A stretch of DNA of 49,816 nucleotides from Candidatus Mediterraneibacter stercoripullorum. Lineage in GTDB: Bacteria; Bacillota; Clostridia; Lachnospirales; Lachnospiraceae. The stretch lies in assembly GCA_019115765.1 (NCBI GenBank), contig DXCZ01000039.1:1-49816 (forward strand), written 5' to 3'. Below, piece by piece: positions 1 to 7,807 of the stretch. A program made the translations under genes and the position numbers. Positions within the stretch are counted from its first letter, which is position 1. Each line of letters begins with the position of its first letter. The notes under the pieces are model-generated. The model made no database searches. It saw only the letters and a program-made list of their open reading frames with translations, and had not been told where the DNA came from.

Positions 1-743
1 CCCATATTACCGAATGCCATCATCTGTACGTTGACAGCTGTTCCCCATGAATACGGGATATCATTGTCACGGCGGTAAACGTTAGCTCTCGGGTTGTCCC
101 ATGAACGGAATACAGCCTTAACAGCTCCTACCAGCTGCTCTTTTGCATCTGTCGGGAAGTCTGATCCGATCTTCTCTTTATACTCAGCCTTGAACTGTCC
201 TGCCAGAGTCTTCAGATCCTCTGCTGTCAGCTCAACGTCCTGCTTAACACCTTTTTCTTCTTTCATCTTGTCGATGAGTTCTTCGAAGTATTTCTTTCCA
301 ACTTCCATAACTACGTCAGAGTACATCTGGATGAATCTTCTGTAGCAGTCCCAAGCCCATCTCGGATTGCCTGATGCCTCTGCCAGAGCCTCAACTACTT
401 CTTCGTTCAGACCAAGGTTCAGGATCGTATCCATCATACCCGGCATGGAAGCTCTTGCACCGGAACGAACGGAAACGAGCAGCGGATTCTCTTTGTCTCC
501 GAATTTCTTACCTGTGATCTCTTCGAGCTTTGTCATAGCCTCCATGATCTGGCCCATGATCTCATCGTTGATCTGTCTGCCGTCCTCATAGTACTGAGTA
601 CAAGCCTCTGTTGTAACAGTGAATCCCTGCGGTACCGGGAGTCCAAGGCCTGTCATCTCTGCAAGGTTAGCGCCCTTGCCGCCAAGAAGGTTTCTCATTG
701 TAGCATTGCCTTCTGTGAACATATAAACCCATTTTGTTGCCAT
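1..743 (-). CDS. ppdK: Pyruvate, phosphate dikinase, N-terminal part (cut by window edge)
   Basis: The protein begins MATKWVYMFTEG and continues with the ATP-grasp-like nucleotide-binding start of PPDK (GGKGANLAEMTGLGLPVPQGF around residues 22-42, then SVRSGARASMPGMMDTILNLG). About 248 codons are present; the phosphohistidine and PEP domains lie outside the window. PPDK interconverts ATP, phosphate and pyruvate with AMP, pyrophosphate and phosphoenolpyruvate in the cytosol, and in anaerobic Clostridia it serves glycolysis or gluconeogenesis. The start at 743 is chosen because AGGAGG (complement of 752-757) sits 8-9 nt upstream; an ATG at 750 is in another frame. Family assignment is firm. Confidence 0.96.
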   Translation of the reverse strand, partial: MATKWVYMFTEGNATMRNLLGGKGANLAEMTGLGLPVPQGFTVTTEACTQYYEDGRQINDEIMGQIMEAMTKLEEITGKKFGDKENPLLVSVRSGARASMPGMMDTILNLGLNEEVVEALAEASGNPRWAWDCYRRFIQMYSDVVMEVGKKYFEELIDKMKEEKGVKQDVELTAEDLKTLAGQFKAEYKEKIGSDFPTDAKEQLVGAVKAVFRSWDNPRANVYRRDNDIPYSWGTAVNVQMMAFGNM

Positions 744-766
744 GTTCCATGACCTCCTCAAAAAAT

Positions 767-828
767 TTGCAAATATTTATGCAATAATTCGCATATAATA
801 TTTTAATAGTTTTGCCTCTTTGCGTCAA
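767..828 (-). promoter_or_regulatory. ppdK promoter with downstream palindrome
   Basis: On the minus strand, TTGACG (823-828) and TAAAAT (800-805) are separated by exactly 17 nt, a good sigma-A promoter. Just downstream of the expected start site is TTGCA-N8-TGCAA (767-784), a perfect palindrome lying between promoter and ribosome binding site. It could be an operator, but I cannot name the regulator. Confidence 0.6.
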
Positions 829-929
829 GCATTTTGTCCGGAAAGATAGATAAAACATACATATTTTTACATCTTCTTAACTCCCATCATTCTGGCTCTT
901 CCGTCTGGAAGCCGCCGTTCCGGAGCTTT

Positions 930-1691
930 CTACAGGAAAAGTCTCACGAGAGCGATCAGGATCGACGCCACAGCAACAATCCGCTTGAGCAGGAGCTGAT
1001 CGATCCTGGCAGCATTTCTGCTGCCTGCCGCAACTCCGATCCCATGGGCCGCCAGCACAGGAACCAGAAGAAGGAACAGTCCTTGTTTCCCGGAGGCGTG
1101 GATCAGATATCCTCCCGCGGCCGGAAGTGCTATGAAAATAGAGTTGAAAAGAGACATTCCTACCGCTGTATGGGCCGGGAAGCCCAGCAGGGTCAGCAGA
1201 GGCATCACAAGCACCGGACCTCCGGCTCCCGATGCGGCACAGACAGCTCCGGTGACCAGCCCCAGCAACAGATAAAAGACCGATTTTCCTCCTGCTGTCT
1301 CCTCTGTTTTCCTTTTCTCCCTCTCTTGTTCCTTCTTTTCTCTTCTGAGCAGTATCGATATGCCGGATAGCAGGACAACCACATACAGGACAATCTGAAT
1401 CACATTCTCCGGGATCAGGAGATTGATCCTTACTCCCGCCACTGCCCCCACAAGACTGCCTGCGGAAAGGATCACTGCCGGACGAACTGCCAGATTTCCC
1501 TCCCGGTAATAGGTGACGGAGCCCAGCACACCGGAGATCAGGAAGGCGGAGAAGCTCAGCGCCATCGACTGATCTGCCGGCATCCCAAGGAATCCGGTAT
1601 AGAACATCGGCAGCAGAAAACCGGCGATTCCCGTCAGACCGATGCAGACTCCTACAGCAAGATTTAAGATCAGGATCAAGACCAGTGTCAT
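930..1691 (-). CDS. TauE/SafE (TSUP) family membrane transporter
   Basis: This 253-residue protein is almost entirely hydrophobic, with about eight membrane segments and the two-repeat layout of the TauE/SafE family: an N-terminal GLTGIAGFLLPMF segment and a second-half TGAVCAASGAGGPVLVMPLL segment. Members export sulfite, sulfoacetate or other small anions across the cytoplasmic membrane. A charged loop (residues about 113-131) separates the halves. Its ATG overlaps the stop of the upstream amidohydrolase by 4 nt, so the two are translationally coupled. The substrate is unknown; context suggests export of an acid or sulfur-containing product of the amidohydrolase. That last point is inference. 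Confidence 0.85.
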   Translation of the reverse strand: MTLVLILILNLAVGVCIGLTGIAGFLLPMFYTGFLGMPADQSMALSFSAFLISGVLGSVTYYREGNLAVRPAVILSAGSLVGAVAGVRINLLIPENVIQIVLYVVVLLSGISILLRREKKEQEREKRKTEETAGGKSVFYLLLGLVTGAVCAASGAGGPVLVMPLLTLLGFPAHTAVGMSLFNSIFIALPAAGGYLIHASGKQGLFLLLVPVLAAHGIGVAAGSRNAARIDQLLLKRIVAVASILIALVRLFL

Positions 1692-2998
1692 AGTCCCGCA
1701 CCTGTTCTTTCTGCAAAGGCCGCTGCTTCAGCCATGATCTTCTCCTCATCAAGTGTCAGCACCTGGCGGTCCTTCATAAGCACCTTGCCACCAGCTACTG
1801 TATCACAGACATCTCCGGCCGTCACACATTCCAGAAGGGTATTCACAAGGCTGCCCGTTGGATACAGATGGGGACGGTTCCATTCGATGGTGATCAGATC
1901 TGCCTGTCTGCCAGTTTCCATCCTGCCCCCATTCTCTCCCATCAGCCGGTAACCGTTCTCTGTCGCCATCCGCATGATCTCCCTGGCAGGCATGACTGCC
2001 GGCTCATTAAGCCGCCCCGCATACAAGGCATTCATGACCGAACGGAAGATCTTCATCTCGTTCCACAGGCTCAGGCCGCCATGTGCCGCTCCATCTGTCC
2101 CAAGCCCCACACAGATTCCCCGGACATTCAGAGAAGGCGTGTCTGGAACACCTTTCCCGCAGTTGCTGAAGGGACAGTGACACACCTTCACATTATGCCG
2201 CGCAATGATCTCTTTTTCATTTTCCGACAACAGGATCCCGTGCGCCGCAATGAATCTTTCACTCAGAACTCCCATGGACTCCAGATATTCAAAGGGTCTC
2301 ATTTTTTTATTCACAAGAAAGTAGTTTACTTCTCCAGGATACTCATTCATATGTGCCTGCAGCCTGGCTCCCCGGTCTGCGGCATGCTGAGCTGCTTTCT
2401 CCACCAGACGGTCAGAGCAGGAAATCAGAGACCGCAGCGAATAGGCGGTCTTCAGAAGACCTTTCCCGTGGAAGCCGTCATACAGCCGATCCGTCTGGGC
2501 CACCGCCTCATCCGCATTCTGGGCAATGGATTCCGGCAGCCCCTCCTCATCCATCGTTGATGCGGAAAGCAGCCCTCTCAATCCCGACTTCAGGTAAACC
2601 TGTGCTGCCGCTTCCATATGATAGCTCCCTGCTTCCACAAAAGCTGTCGTTCCGGAATGGATCATTTCCAGCGCCGCCAGAGACGCGCTCAGCTCCATCC
2701 GTTCATCATCCAGCGTGCTTTCAAAAGGAAGCATGATACGAGTCCATATCATAGGCAGGGCATCCAGGACCCGCCCCTTTAGAAGCTGTTGTCCGGTATG
2801 CATATGGCAGTCCGCCAGGCCCGGCATCACAAGTTTTCCCGTCCCCCGAAGATATTCCTCCGAGGGAATCCGTCTGTCCTCTTCCCTGAATGGGCGGATC
2901 GCAGAGATCACACCATTTTCAACTTCCACAGTCTGGCCGCCCCGGATGGTTCCGTCCGGCAGCAAGACCGCGGCGTCCGTGATGATCAGATCACGCAT
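1688..2998 (-). CDS. Amidohydrolase family protein (SAH/nucleobase deaminase-like)
   Basis: This 436-residue protein is a metal-dependent hydrolase of the cytosine/guanine deaminase and chlorohydrolase branch. Visible motifs are PGLADCHMHTGQ (metal HxH, about residues 58-69), QAHMNEYPGEV (metal/base His), AAHGILLSENE, CHCPFSNCGKG and GLGTDGAAHGG (metal Asp). Length is normal for the family (about 430-450). Expected chemistry is hydrolytic deamination or amide cleavage of a ring compound in the cytosol. The start has GGGAGG 8-9 nt upstream. It follows two membrane protein genes by 90 nt and is coupled to the TauE/SafE gene, suggesting one catabolic module. The substrate cannot be read from sequence. 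Confidence 0.85.
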   Translation of the reverse strand: MRDLIITDAAVLLPDGTIRGGQTVEVENGVISAIRPFREEDRRIPSEEYLRGTGKLVMPGLADCHMHTGQQLLKGRVLDALPMIWTRIMLPFESTLDDERMELSASLAALEMIHSGTTAFVEAGSYHMEAAAQVYLKSGLRGLLSASTMDEEGLPESIAQNADEAVAQTDRLYDGFHGKGLLKTAYSLRSLISCSDRLVEKAAQHAADRGARLQAHMNEYPGEVNYFLVNKKMRPFEYLESMGVLSERFIAAHGILLSENEKEIIARHNVKVCHCPFSNCGKGVPDTPSLNVRGICVGLGTDGAAHGGLSLWNEMKIFRSVMNALYAGRLNEPAVMPAREIMRMATENGYRLMGENGGRMETGRQADLITIEWNRPHLYPTGSLVNTLLECVTAGDVCDTVAGGKVLMKDRQVLTLDEEKIMAEAAAFAERTGAGL

Positions 2999-3087
2999 TC
3001 TATATTCCTCCCGTTTTCTGTTGTTTATAAGACTGATAATTATCTTTTTCTGTGATATTTATTGTATCTTTGTCTCGTGATTTCCTG

Positions 3088-3534
3088 TCAGATCGTACCT
3101 GTAAGTCCCATTACGATCTGAGCGATCAGTGCAGACCCCAGAAATGTACCGGTCATCACAAATACTCCGATCAGGATCATTTTCCATCCCTGTTTCAGGA
3201 ATGAACGGATCTGATCGCTGATAGAAATTCCGGCATAGGCACCTACCATAGTCAGAGGCGCCGTAAAATTAATCTTGCCTGCCGCCTCGATGACAAACTC
3301 TCTGCACGGAGAGATGGGACATGCGGCGAGAAGTCCAAGAATAGAAACATATGCTACAACAGGAAGCTTCAGCGGGATCACTTTACTCACAGCTACACCT
3401 GCCGCCGAGATCACGAGCAGTATAAGGATCCCCGGCAGTGAATCCATAAATCCTACATCAAATCCAACAAAATTCGCTAGTGCGATCCCCAGACCTGACA
3501 GGATAAACAATACGAGCCATTCTACATATCTCAT
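3088..3534 (-). CDS. Small polytopic membrane protein, partner of the DUF3100-type protein
   Basis: This 148-residue protein has about five hydrophobic segments and little soluble sequence. Its start overlaps the stop of the upstream DUF3100-type gene by 4 nt (ATGA), so the two products are probably made in fixed ratio. The second half includes a cysteine pair (ACPISPCREF, about residues 91-100) between membrane segments. I do not recognise the family with confidence. The arrangement of a 281-residue and a 148-residue membrane protein followed by an amidohydrolase suggests a two-subunit transporter for the hydrolase substrate, which is inference. Confidence 0.7.
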   Translation of the reverse strand: MRYVEWLVLFILSGLGIALANFVGFDVGFMDSLPGILILLVISAAGVAVSKVIPLKLPVVAYVSILGLLAACPISPCREFVIEAAGKINFTAPLTMVGAYAGISISDQIRSFLKQGWKMILIGVFVMTGTFLGSALIAQIVMGLTGTI

Positions 3535-4376
3535 GACTGTCCCTCCTCTTTCTTCCTCTTGTCCCAGAACCTTCCGATCCTCGGTTCCAGAAAGTTATAC
3601 AATACGTTGCACAGCGGCAGCCCGATGAGCAGTGTCATATAGATCCCGTCGATTCCGGATATCGTCTCACTGGCACTCGCAAGAGCTGAAATCTGATCTG
3701 CCATAGCCGGATAAATCTCTGTCAGGGACGCTACTGCACTTGCCATCAGGATTCCCGCTCCCACACCAGAAGCCATTCCCAGCGCATAGGGATGGAAGAC
3801 CCCGAACATGGCAATCACAGAAACCATAAATCCAAAATAGATAGTTCCGATCATACCGCCCACCACATAAATAGACAGGCTTCCTCGCGCTTCCGGGGAA
3901 TCCGGCCCATAGACATCTGTGATCAGGGCTAGATTGGACTCTCTGTTAATGGAGTGGGTGGCACCCACAGCCTCTCGCTTGAGTCCCAGAAATACGGCAA
4001 GAGGCATAGCCAGCAGGATCGTACCCAGATTCCCGAACTCCTGCAGAATAAGAGCCGGTCCGGCGGAGATCACCGTCTCCAGGCTGGCTCCGGCATTGAT
4101 TCCCAGCTTCGCGATGAACGGACATATAGCGACAATAACCAGCTTGGATGCCGCCTTTACTTCTTTAGACTTCATGATCTTAAGCGCCTGGGGGCCGGAC
4201 ATGACTCCCATGATCAGGGCGTAAAAGATCGGGAACAAAATGAACTGTCCCGGTCCCAGCGGGATCTGTATCTGGCCGATCGAATCTGCGATCAGAATGG
4301 CCAGAAGCGCCAGAAGGTAGATCTTGTACTCTGCCCTGAGCCTGGCTTTCAGTGACGGATATACGTATTTATCCAT
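3531..4376 (-). CDS. DUF3100-type membrane protein, probable transporter subunit
   Basis: This 281-residue integral membrane protein has 8-9 hydrophobic segments and a conserved-looking central stretch GLKREAVGATHSINRESNLALITDVYG. I place it in the DUF3100 family from memory; the function of that family is not established. Start choice: ATG at 4376 has AGGAGG 8 nt upstream, whereas an in-frame GTG six nt earlier is too close to that site. It heads the operon with the small membrane protein, amidohydrolase and TauE/SafE genes, and faces a Crp/Fnr-type regulator across a 211-nt divergent intergenic region. Transport of the amidohydrolase substrate is the likeliest job. Confidence 0.7.
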   Translation of the reverse strand: MDKYVYPSLKARLRAEYKIYLLALLAILIADSIGQIQIPLGPGQFILFPIFYALIMGVMSGPQALKIMKSKEVKAASKLVIVAICPFIAKLGINAGASLETVISAGPALILQEFGNLGTILLAMPLAVFLGLKREAVGATHSINRESNLALITDVYGPDSPEARGSLSIYVVGGMIGTIYFGFMVSVIAMFGVFHPYALGMASGVGAGILMASAVASLTEIYPAMADQISALASASETISGIDGIYMTLLIGLPLCNVLYNFLEPRIGRFWDKRKKEEGQS

Positions 4377-4382
4377 TTTCAC

Positions 4383-4578
4383 TTCCTCCTCATCTCTTTT
4401 GTTTTTGCGTACTGCTGATGTTCTCTGCCCTCATAACAGCTCGGGACAGATTCAGAGCCTTTGTATTGTATCGCTGGCAGATTTCCAAAAAAAGGACAAA
4501 TGGGTCTTTTTTTCTATTTTTTTTGCAGATATAATGTAAAGACAAGGAAAGAATAGCACCAATGCCAGAGAGGAAGGG
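4383..4578. promoter_or_regulatory. Divergent control region between DUF3100 operon and Crp-type regulator
   Basis: The stretch carries T-rich runs and a TATAAT at 4530-4535 on the plus strand, a plausible -10 box for the regulator gene about 50 nt before its start. An imperfect dyad, AAAGGAC...GGGTCTTT (about 4491-4510), lies upstream of it and could bind the regulator. No convincing -35 box was found. Confidence 0.35.
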
Positions 4579-4587
4579 GTGGTGATC

Positions 4588-5286
4588 TTGACATTACAGG
4601 AACTGATCAAAGAAGTGCCGCAGCTGGAGGAATATATCCGCTATATGCCCGAAGAGCTCTGGCAGCGTTATACAATCCGTGTTTATCCTCCGGGAACGAT
4701 CATCCACCAGAAGGATTTCACATTAAACTATTTTGGGATTATCGCAAAGGGGGAGCACCGGGTCATCAATGAGTTCCAGAATGGAAATGTATATATGATC
4801 GAGAAAAACGAACCAATTGATTTTATCGGGGAAGTCACGATCCTTGCCGGCATGGAAAAGACTTCCGTCACCATCGAGACGCTCACCGAAACTACGGCAG
4901 TCTTCTTCTCCCGGAAAGATTTTGAAGAGTGGATCGCAAAGGACATCCATTTCCTGAGACTTGTTTCACAGAAGGTTGCCTTCAAGCTTTACCGTTCCTC
5001 CTACAACCGTGGCGCACGACTCTTTTATCCGCCCCATTTTATCCTGCTGGATTATATACTGAAATCCGCTTCGGCCATGGATATTGAAAAAAAGGGATCT
5101 ATCATCTTGCCTAAAACACGGCAGGCCCTTTATGAGGAATGTGGGATCACAGTCAAGACCATCAACCGTACGATCCGAAAACTGAAGGAAGACGGGCTTG
5201 TCTCGATCACGCGCGGAAAGATCAGCATGTCCCTTGAGCAGTACCGGAAGGCCAGGAAGGCAATCTATTATTATGTAAATTATTAG
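4588..5286 (+). CDS. Crp/Fnr-family transcriptional regulator
   Basis: About 232 residues. The N-terminal half is a cyclic-nucleotide-binding-like beta barrel (VYPPGTIIHQKDF, then IDFIGEVTILAG), and the C-terminal half has a winged helix (LPKTRQALYEECGITVKTINRTIRKLKEDGLV). No Fnr-type cysteine cluster is visible, so the effector is probably a small molecule. Three start codons are possible: GTG at 4579, GTG at 4582 and TTG at 4588. I chose TTG because AGGAAGGGG (4571-4579) sits 8 nt before it and the protein then begins with TLQELIKEVPQLEEY. Divergent placement suggests it controls the DUF3100/amidohydrolase operon. Confidence 0.85.
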   Translation: MTLQELIKEVPQLEEYIRYMPEELWQRYTIRVYPPGTIIHQKDFTLNYFGIIAKGEHRVINEFQNGNVYMIEKNEPIDFIGEVTILAGMEKTSVTIETLTETTAVFFSRKDFEEWIAKDIHFLRLVSQKVAFKLYRSSYNRGARLFYPPHFILLDYILKSASAMDIEKKGSIILPKTRQALYEECGITVKTINRTIRKLKEDGLVSITRGKISMSLEQYRKARKAIYYYVNY

Positions 5287-5336
5287 ATATTGGGGGAATC
5301 CCTGATTGTTGCAGGAAGTTTCCGGCAGAACAACGA

Positions 5337-5375
5337 AGGAGCGCAGATATCACACAATCTACGCTCCTCTTTTTC
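5337..5375 (+). terminator. Rho-independent terminator after the Crp-type regulator
   Basis: AGGAGCG...CGCTCCT with an inner AGAT/ATCT pairing forms an 11-bp stem with one C-A mismatch, followed on the plus strand by CTTTTTCT. It lies between convergent genes and may also stop minus-strand transcription from the aminopeptidase gene. Confidence 0.75.
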
Positions 5376-5388
5376 TGCATTCACACAG

Positions 5389-6810
5389 TTACATTTTCAA
5401 AAATGCCCGGTAACCTTTAACTGCCTCATAAACGTCAGCCTTGCTGGACACCTCATAAGGCGCATGCATATTGAGCACTGCCACACCGCTGTCGATCACT
5501 TCCATACCATAGTTGGCCATGATGTAGGCAATGGTTCCGCCGCCGCCGGCATCCACCCGTCCCAGTTCGGCAAACTGATATGCAACGTCTGCTTCGTCCA
5601 TAGTCTTTCTCAGCTCTGCGATATACTCCGCGTTTGCATCATTGGAGCCGGACTTTCCACGGCTTCCGGTAAATTTATTAAATGTCAGGCCATTAGCGAA
5701 AAAGGCAGAACTGCGCTTCTCAAAAACCTCTGCATACATCGGATCATAGGCAGCGCTCACGTCAGAGGAGAGCATCCGTGAATTTGCCAGTGCCCGGCGC
5801 ACCTTCAGCTCAGACTCTCCCTCTGTAAGAGCGATCAGCTCAGCGACCGTATTCTCAAAAAACCGGGAATGCATACCGGTAGCTCCCACACTGCCGATCT
5901 CTTCCTTATCTACAAGGAGGCAGCAGCCTGTCCGGTCTGCTTCTTTCACGTCAAGCATGGCAAAGAGAGAGGTAAATGCGCATACCCTGTCATCCTGTCC
6001 ATAGGAAAGGATCATGCTTCTGTCCAGTCCGCAGTCCCGTGCCTTGCCTGCCGGAACGATTTCCAGCTCTGCAGATGTAAAATCAGATTCTTCCATCCCA
6101 TACTTTTCTTTCAAAAGCCGAAGTACATTTTCCTTGACAGCGTCTGCAGGAGTCTCTCTGCCGTCGGCTTTATCCTTTTTTCCTTTTTTCATCTCGTGGA
6201 GTACTTCGTTCAGCGGGCAGTTCCCGATCAGGAGATCAAGCTTCTCTCCTTCTATGACTTTGGAAGCCTTTTTCTCCATCTGATCCTGGGCAAGGTGTAC
6301 CAGAAGATCCGTGATCACAAACACCGGATCTGCCGCGTCCTCGCCAATCGTCACCCGCTGAGCGGTACCATCCTTTTTCACTACCACACCGTGGATTGCC
6401 AGAGGCTGCGCCACCCACTGATATTTCTTGATTCCGCCGTAATAGTGGGTATCAAGGTAGGCAAGGCCCTCATTCTCGTAAAGAGGATTCTGCTTCACGT
6501 CAATACGGGGAGAATCAATATGGGCCCCCAGGATGTTCATTCCTTCCGATACCGGCTTCTCTCCCAGACGGAACAGCGCTACCATCTTATTCATGCACAC
6601 CGCGTACACTTTATCGCCGATGCTCAGCTTCTGCTTCTTGCTGATCACATCCTCCAGGCTCCGGTAGCCTGCTTTTCTCGCCATTGCGACCGCAAGTTCG
6701 ACACACTCCCGTTCCGTTTTGCCTTCGTCCAGGCACTGCTTGTATCTCTCATTGAGCTCATCCAATTCTGCGAGCTGGTCTTTTGTATAGGTTGTCCAGA
6801 TGTTCTTCAT
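5389..6810 (-). CDS. M18 family aminopeptidase
   Basis: This 473-residue cytosolic zinc aminopeptidase shows the M18 signatures: ILGAHIDSPRIDVKQNP (metal His/Asp, about residues 94-110), YGQDDRVCAFTSLFAM (bridging Asp), CCLLVDKEEIGSVGATGMHS (general base and metal Glu), LSSDVSAAYDP (metal Asp) and VLNMHAPYEVSSKAD (C-terminal metal His). Family members remove N-terminal acidic or neutral residues from peptides. Length is typical. The ribosome binding site GGAGG lies at 6815-6820 on the minus strand, and the left hairpin of the RAYT element begins only 4 nt further upstream at 6824, so any native promoter must lie inside or beyond that element. Confidence 0.93.
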   Translation of the reverse strand: MKNIWTTYTKDQLAELDELNERYKQCLDEGKTERECVELAVAMARKAGYRSLEDVISKKQKLSIGDKVYAVCMNKMVALFRLGEKPVSEGMNILGAHIDSPRIDVKQNPLYENEGLAYLDTHYYGGIKKYQWVAQPLAIHGVVVKKDGTAQRVTIGEDAADPVFVITDLLVHLAQDQMEKKASKVIEGEKLDLLIGNCPLNEVLHEMKKGKKDKADGRETPADAVKENVLRLLKEKYGMEESDFTSAELEIVPAGKARDCGLDRSMILSYGQDDRVCAFTSLFAMLDVKEADRTGCCLLVDKEEIGSVGATGMHSRFFENTVAELIALTEGESELKVRRALANSRMLSSDVSAAYDPMYAEVFEKRSSAFFANGLTFNKFTGSRGKSGSNDANAEYIAELRKTMDEADVAYQFAELGRVDAGGGGTIAYIMANYGMEVIDSGVAVLNMHAPYEVSSKADVYEAVKGYRAFLKM

Positions 6811-6823
6811 ACTTACCTCCTTC

Positions 6824-6858
6824 GGGGACGTAGTAAAATCCGCTTCAGCTACGTCCCC
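6824..6858. repeat. Left-end 35-nt REP-like hairpin
   Basis: GGGGACGTAG-N15-CTACGTCCCC, a 10-bp perfect stem. The same stem and total length recur at the right end of this element and next to era. Confidence 0.85.
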
Positions 6859-6902
6859 AATTGAACTTCACTGTGTCCCAAACTGAATTTTGCCCTGTCC
6901 CT
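6859..6902. repeat. Two 22-nt units at the left end of the RAYT element
   Basis: 6859-6880 ends in TGTGTCCCA and 6881-6902 ends in CCTGTCCCT. They are inverted copies of the three units on the right side; the unit nearest the transposase is the most alike on both sides (core CAGGGCAAAATTCA). Confidence 0.75.
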
Positions 6903-6908
6903 TTTCTG

Positions 6909-7676
6909 CTATTTCCCTATTATACAACTTTTCACACGGCGATACAATCGATCTGTTCTGGCTTTTGAAATCTTCAGTTCTTTCTGGAGCTTTTCTTTAT
7001 ACATTCGTCTTAGTGTCAGATTTTCAATCATTTCTACAGGTTTTTCAAGCCCCCGCAAATGTGCTTCCTGATACAAAATAGCCATAGCAACTTTATACAA
7101 TTGATTTTCAACGTCATCAGGAGTATCAAGAAATATATACTTTTGATTTTTGTTATGAAACTCAAGATATTCTTCAAAATCAGTAAAATTCTGTTTATAC
7201 ATTTTAATTGCCGCAGGATGTATTATTTTATTTTTTTCAATTTGATATTCTTTTATACTGGAGTATTTGTAATCTAACGGGGATTTTACCAGATTAGCAT
7301 TTACCGGATTCATATGAATATAGCGCAGACAGTTCCAGAAATATTGCTCTGATTCCACACATTCGCTTTTAAAACGATTTTGAAAAACATGTCCATTTCG
7401 ATCGTGCTTAAAATTATAATATTCTGCGTATTCTGCCAAGACAATGGCTAAGTAACCAGATAAGAGTTTCAGATCCGCACGGGCGAGAAGATGAAAATGC
7501 GTCGACATAATCACATAAGAAAATATCTCAATCCCATACTTTTCAAGATGCTTATTTAAAAGCCTTTTGAAATTATTCTTTTCTCTTGTTTGCTCAAAAA
7601 TCTTTTCTCTGTTAATTCCACGCCCCATCAAATGGTATATATTTGTACTGCTTCTTTCTCGGGCACTTCTAGGCAT
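6909..7676 (-). CDS. REP-associated tyrosine transposase (RAYT, Y1/HUH family)
   Basis: About 255 residues starting MPRSARERSSTNIYHLMGRG. This is the Y1 transposase fold of the IS200-like RAYT family: the HUH pair is in MSTHFHLL (His60 and His62), the expected catalytic tyrosine is in LAEYAEYYNFKH (Tyr83 or Tyr86/87), and GHVFQNRFKS and RYIHMNPVNANLV are typical family blocks. The start at 7676 is chosen over an upstream in-frame ATG at 7814 because it matches the family N-terminus and has AGAGGTG upstream; the longer reading would run through the repeats and into the synthetase gene. RAYTs nick and mobilise single-stranded hairpins such as the flanking ones. It appears intact. Confidence 0.88.
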   Translation of the reverse strand: MPRSARERSSTNIYHLMGRGINREKIFEQTREKNNFKRLLNKHLEKYGIEIFSYVIMSTHFHLLARADLKLLSGYLAIVLAEYAEYYNFKHDRNGHVFQNRFKSECVESEQYFWNCLRYIHMNPVNANLVKSPLDYKYSSIKEYQIEKNKIIHPAAIKMYKQNFTDFEEYLEFHNKNQKYIFLDTPDDVENQLYKVAMAILYQEAHLRGLEKPVEMIENLTLRRMYKEKLQKELKISKARTDRLYRRVKSCIIGK

Positions 7677-7698
7677 CCTGTCACCTCTTTCCTCATTT

Positions 7699-7764
7699 TG
7701 GGACAGGGCAAAATTCAATTTGGGACATAGTGAATCCCGATTTGGGACACACTGAATCTTGATT
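7699..7764. repeat. Three tandem 22-nt units at the right end of the RAYT element
   Basis: Units 7699-7720, 7721-7742 and 7743-7764 each begin TGGGACA and end in ATT. The second and third share TGAATC..GATT. They are followed at once by the terminal hairpin. Confidence 0.8.
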
Positions 7765-7799
7765 TGGGACGTAGTCAAATCGGATTTGACTACGTCCCC
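7765..7799. repeat. Right-end REP-like hairpin
   Basis: GGGACGTAGTCAAAT-CGG-ATTTGACTACGTCCC: here the stem runs through almost the whole element (15 bp), longer than the left-end copy. It ends 9 nt before the stop codon of the glycyl-tRNA synthetase gene. Confidence 0.85.
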
Positions 7800-7807
7800 G
7801 AATGTAG

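Larger units (their letters stand above)
6824..7799 (-). mobile_element. RAYT/REP element: hairpin, 2 units, transposase, 3 units, hairpin
   Basis: The 976-bp element has inverted, near-symmetric ends. The left end has a 35-nt hairpin (6824-6858) and two 22-nt units (6859-6880 and 6881-6902). The right end has three 22-nt units (7699-7720, 7721-7742 and 7743-7764) and a 34-35-nt hairpin (7765-7799). Each unit contains a core related to TGGGACA...TGAATC..GATT. The element fits tightly between the glycyl-tRNA synthetase stop (7808) and the ribosome binding site of the M18 gene (6815-6820), and its coding part is much more AT-rich than its neighbours. A further hairpin copy without transposase lies at 12745-12793. 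Confidence 0.8.

Noticed and set aside
877-1752. 291-codon minus-strand frame overlapping the TauE/SafE gene
   Set aside because: It is the off-frame reading of the same DNA; the product is Arg/Ser-rich and lacks membrane segments, while the TauE/SafE frame is coupled to the upstream gene.
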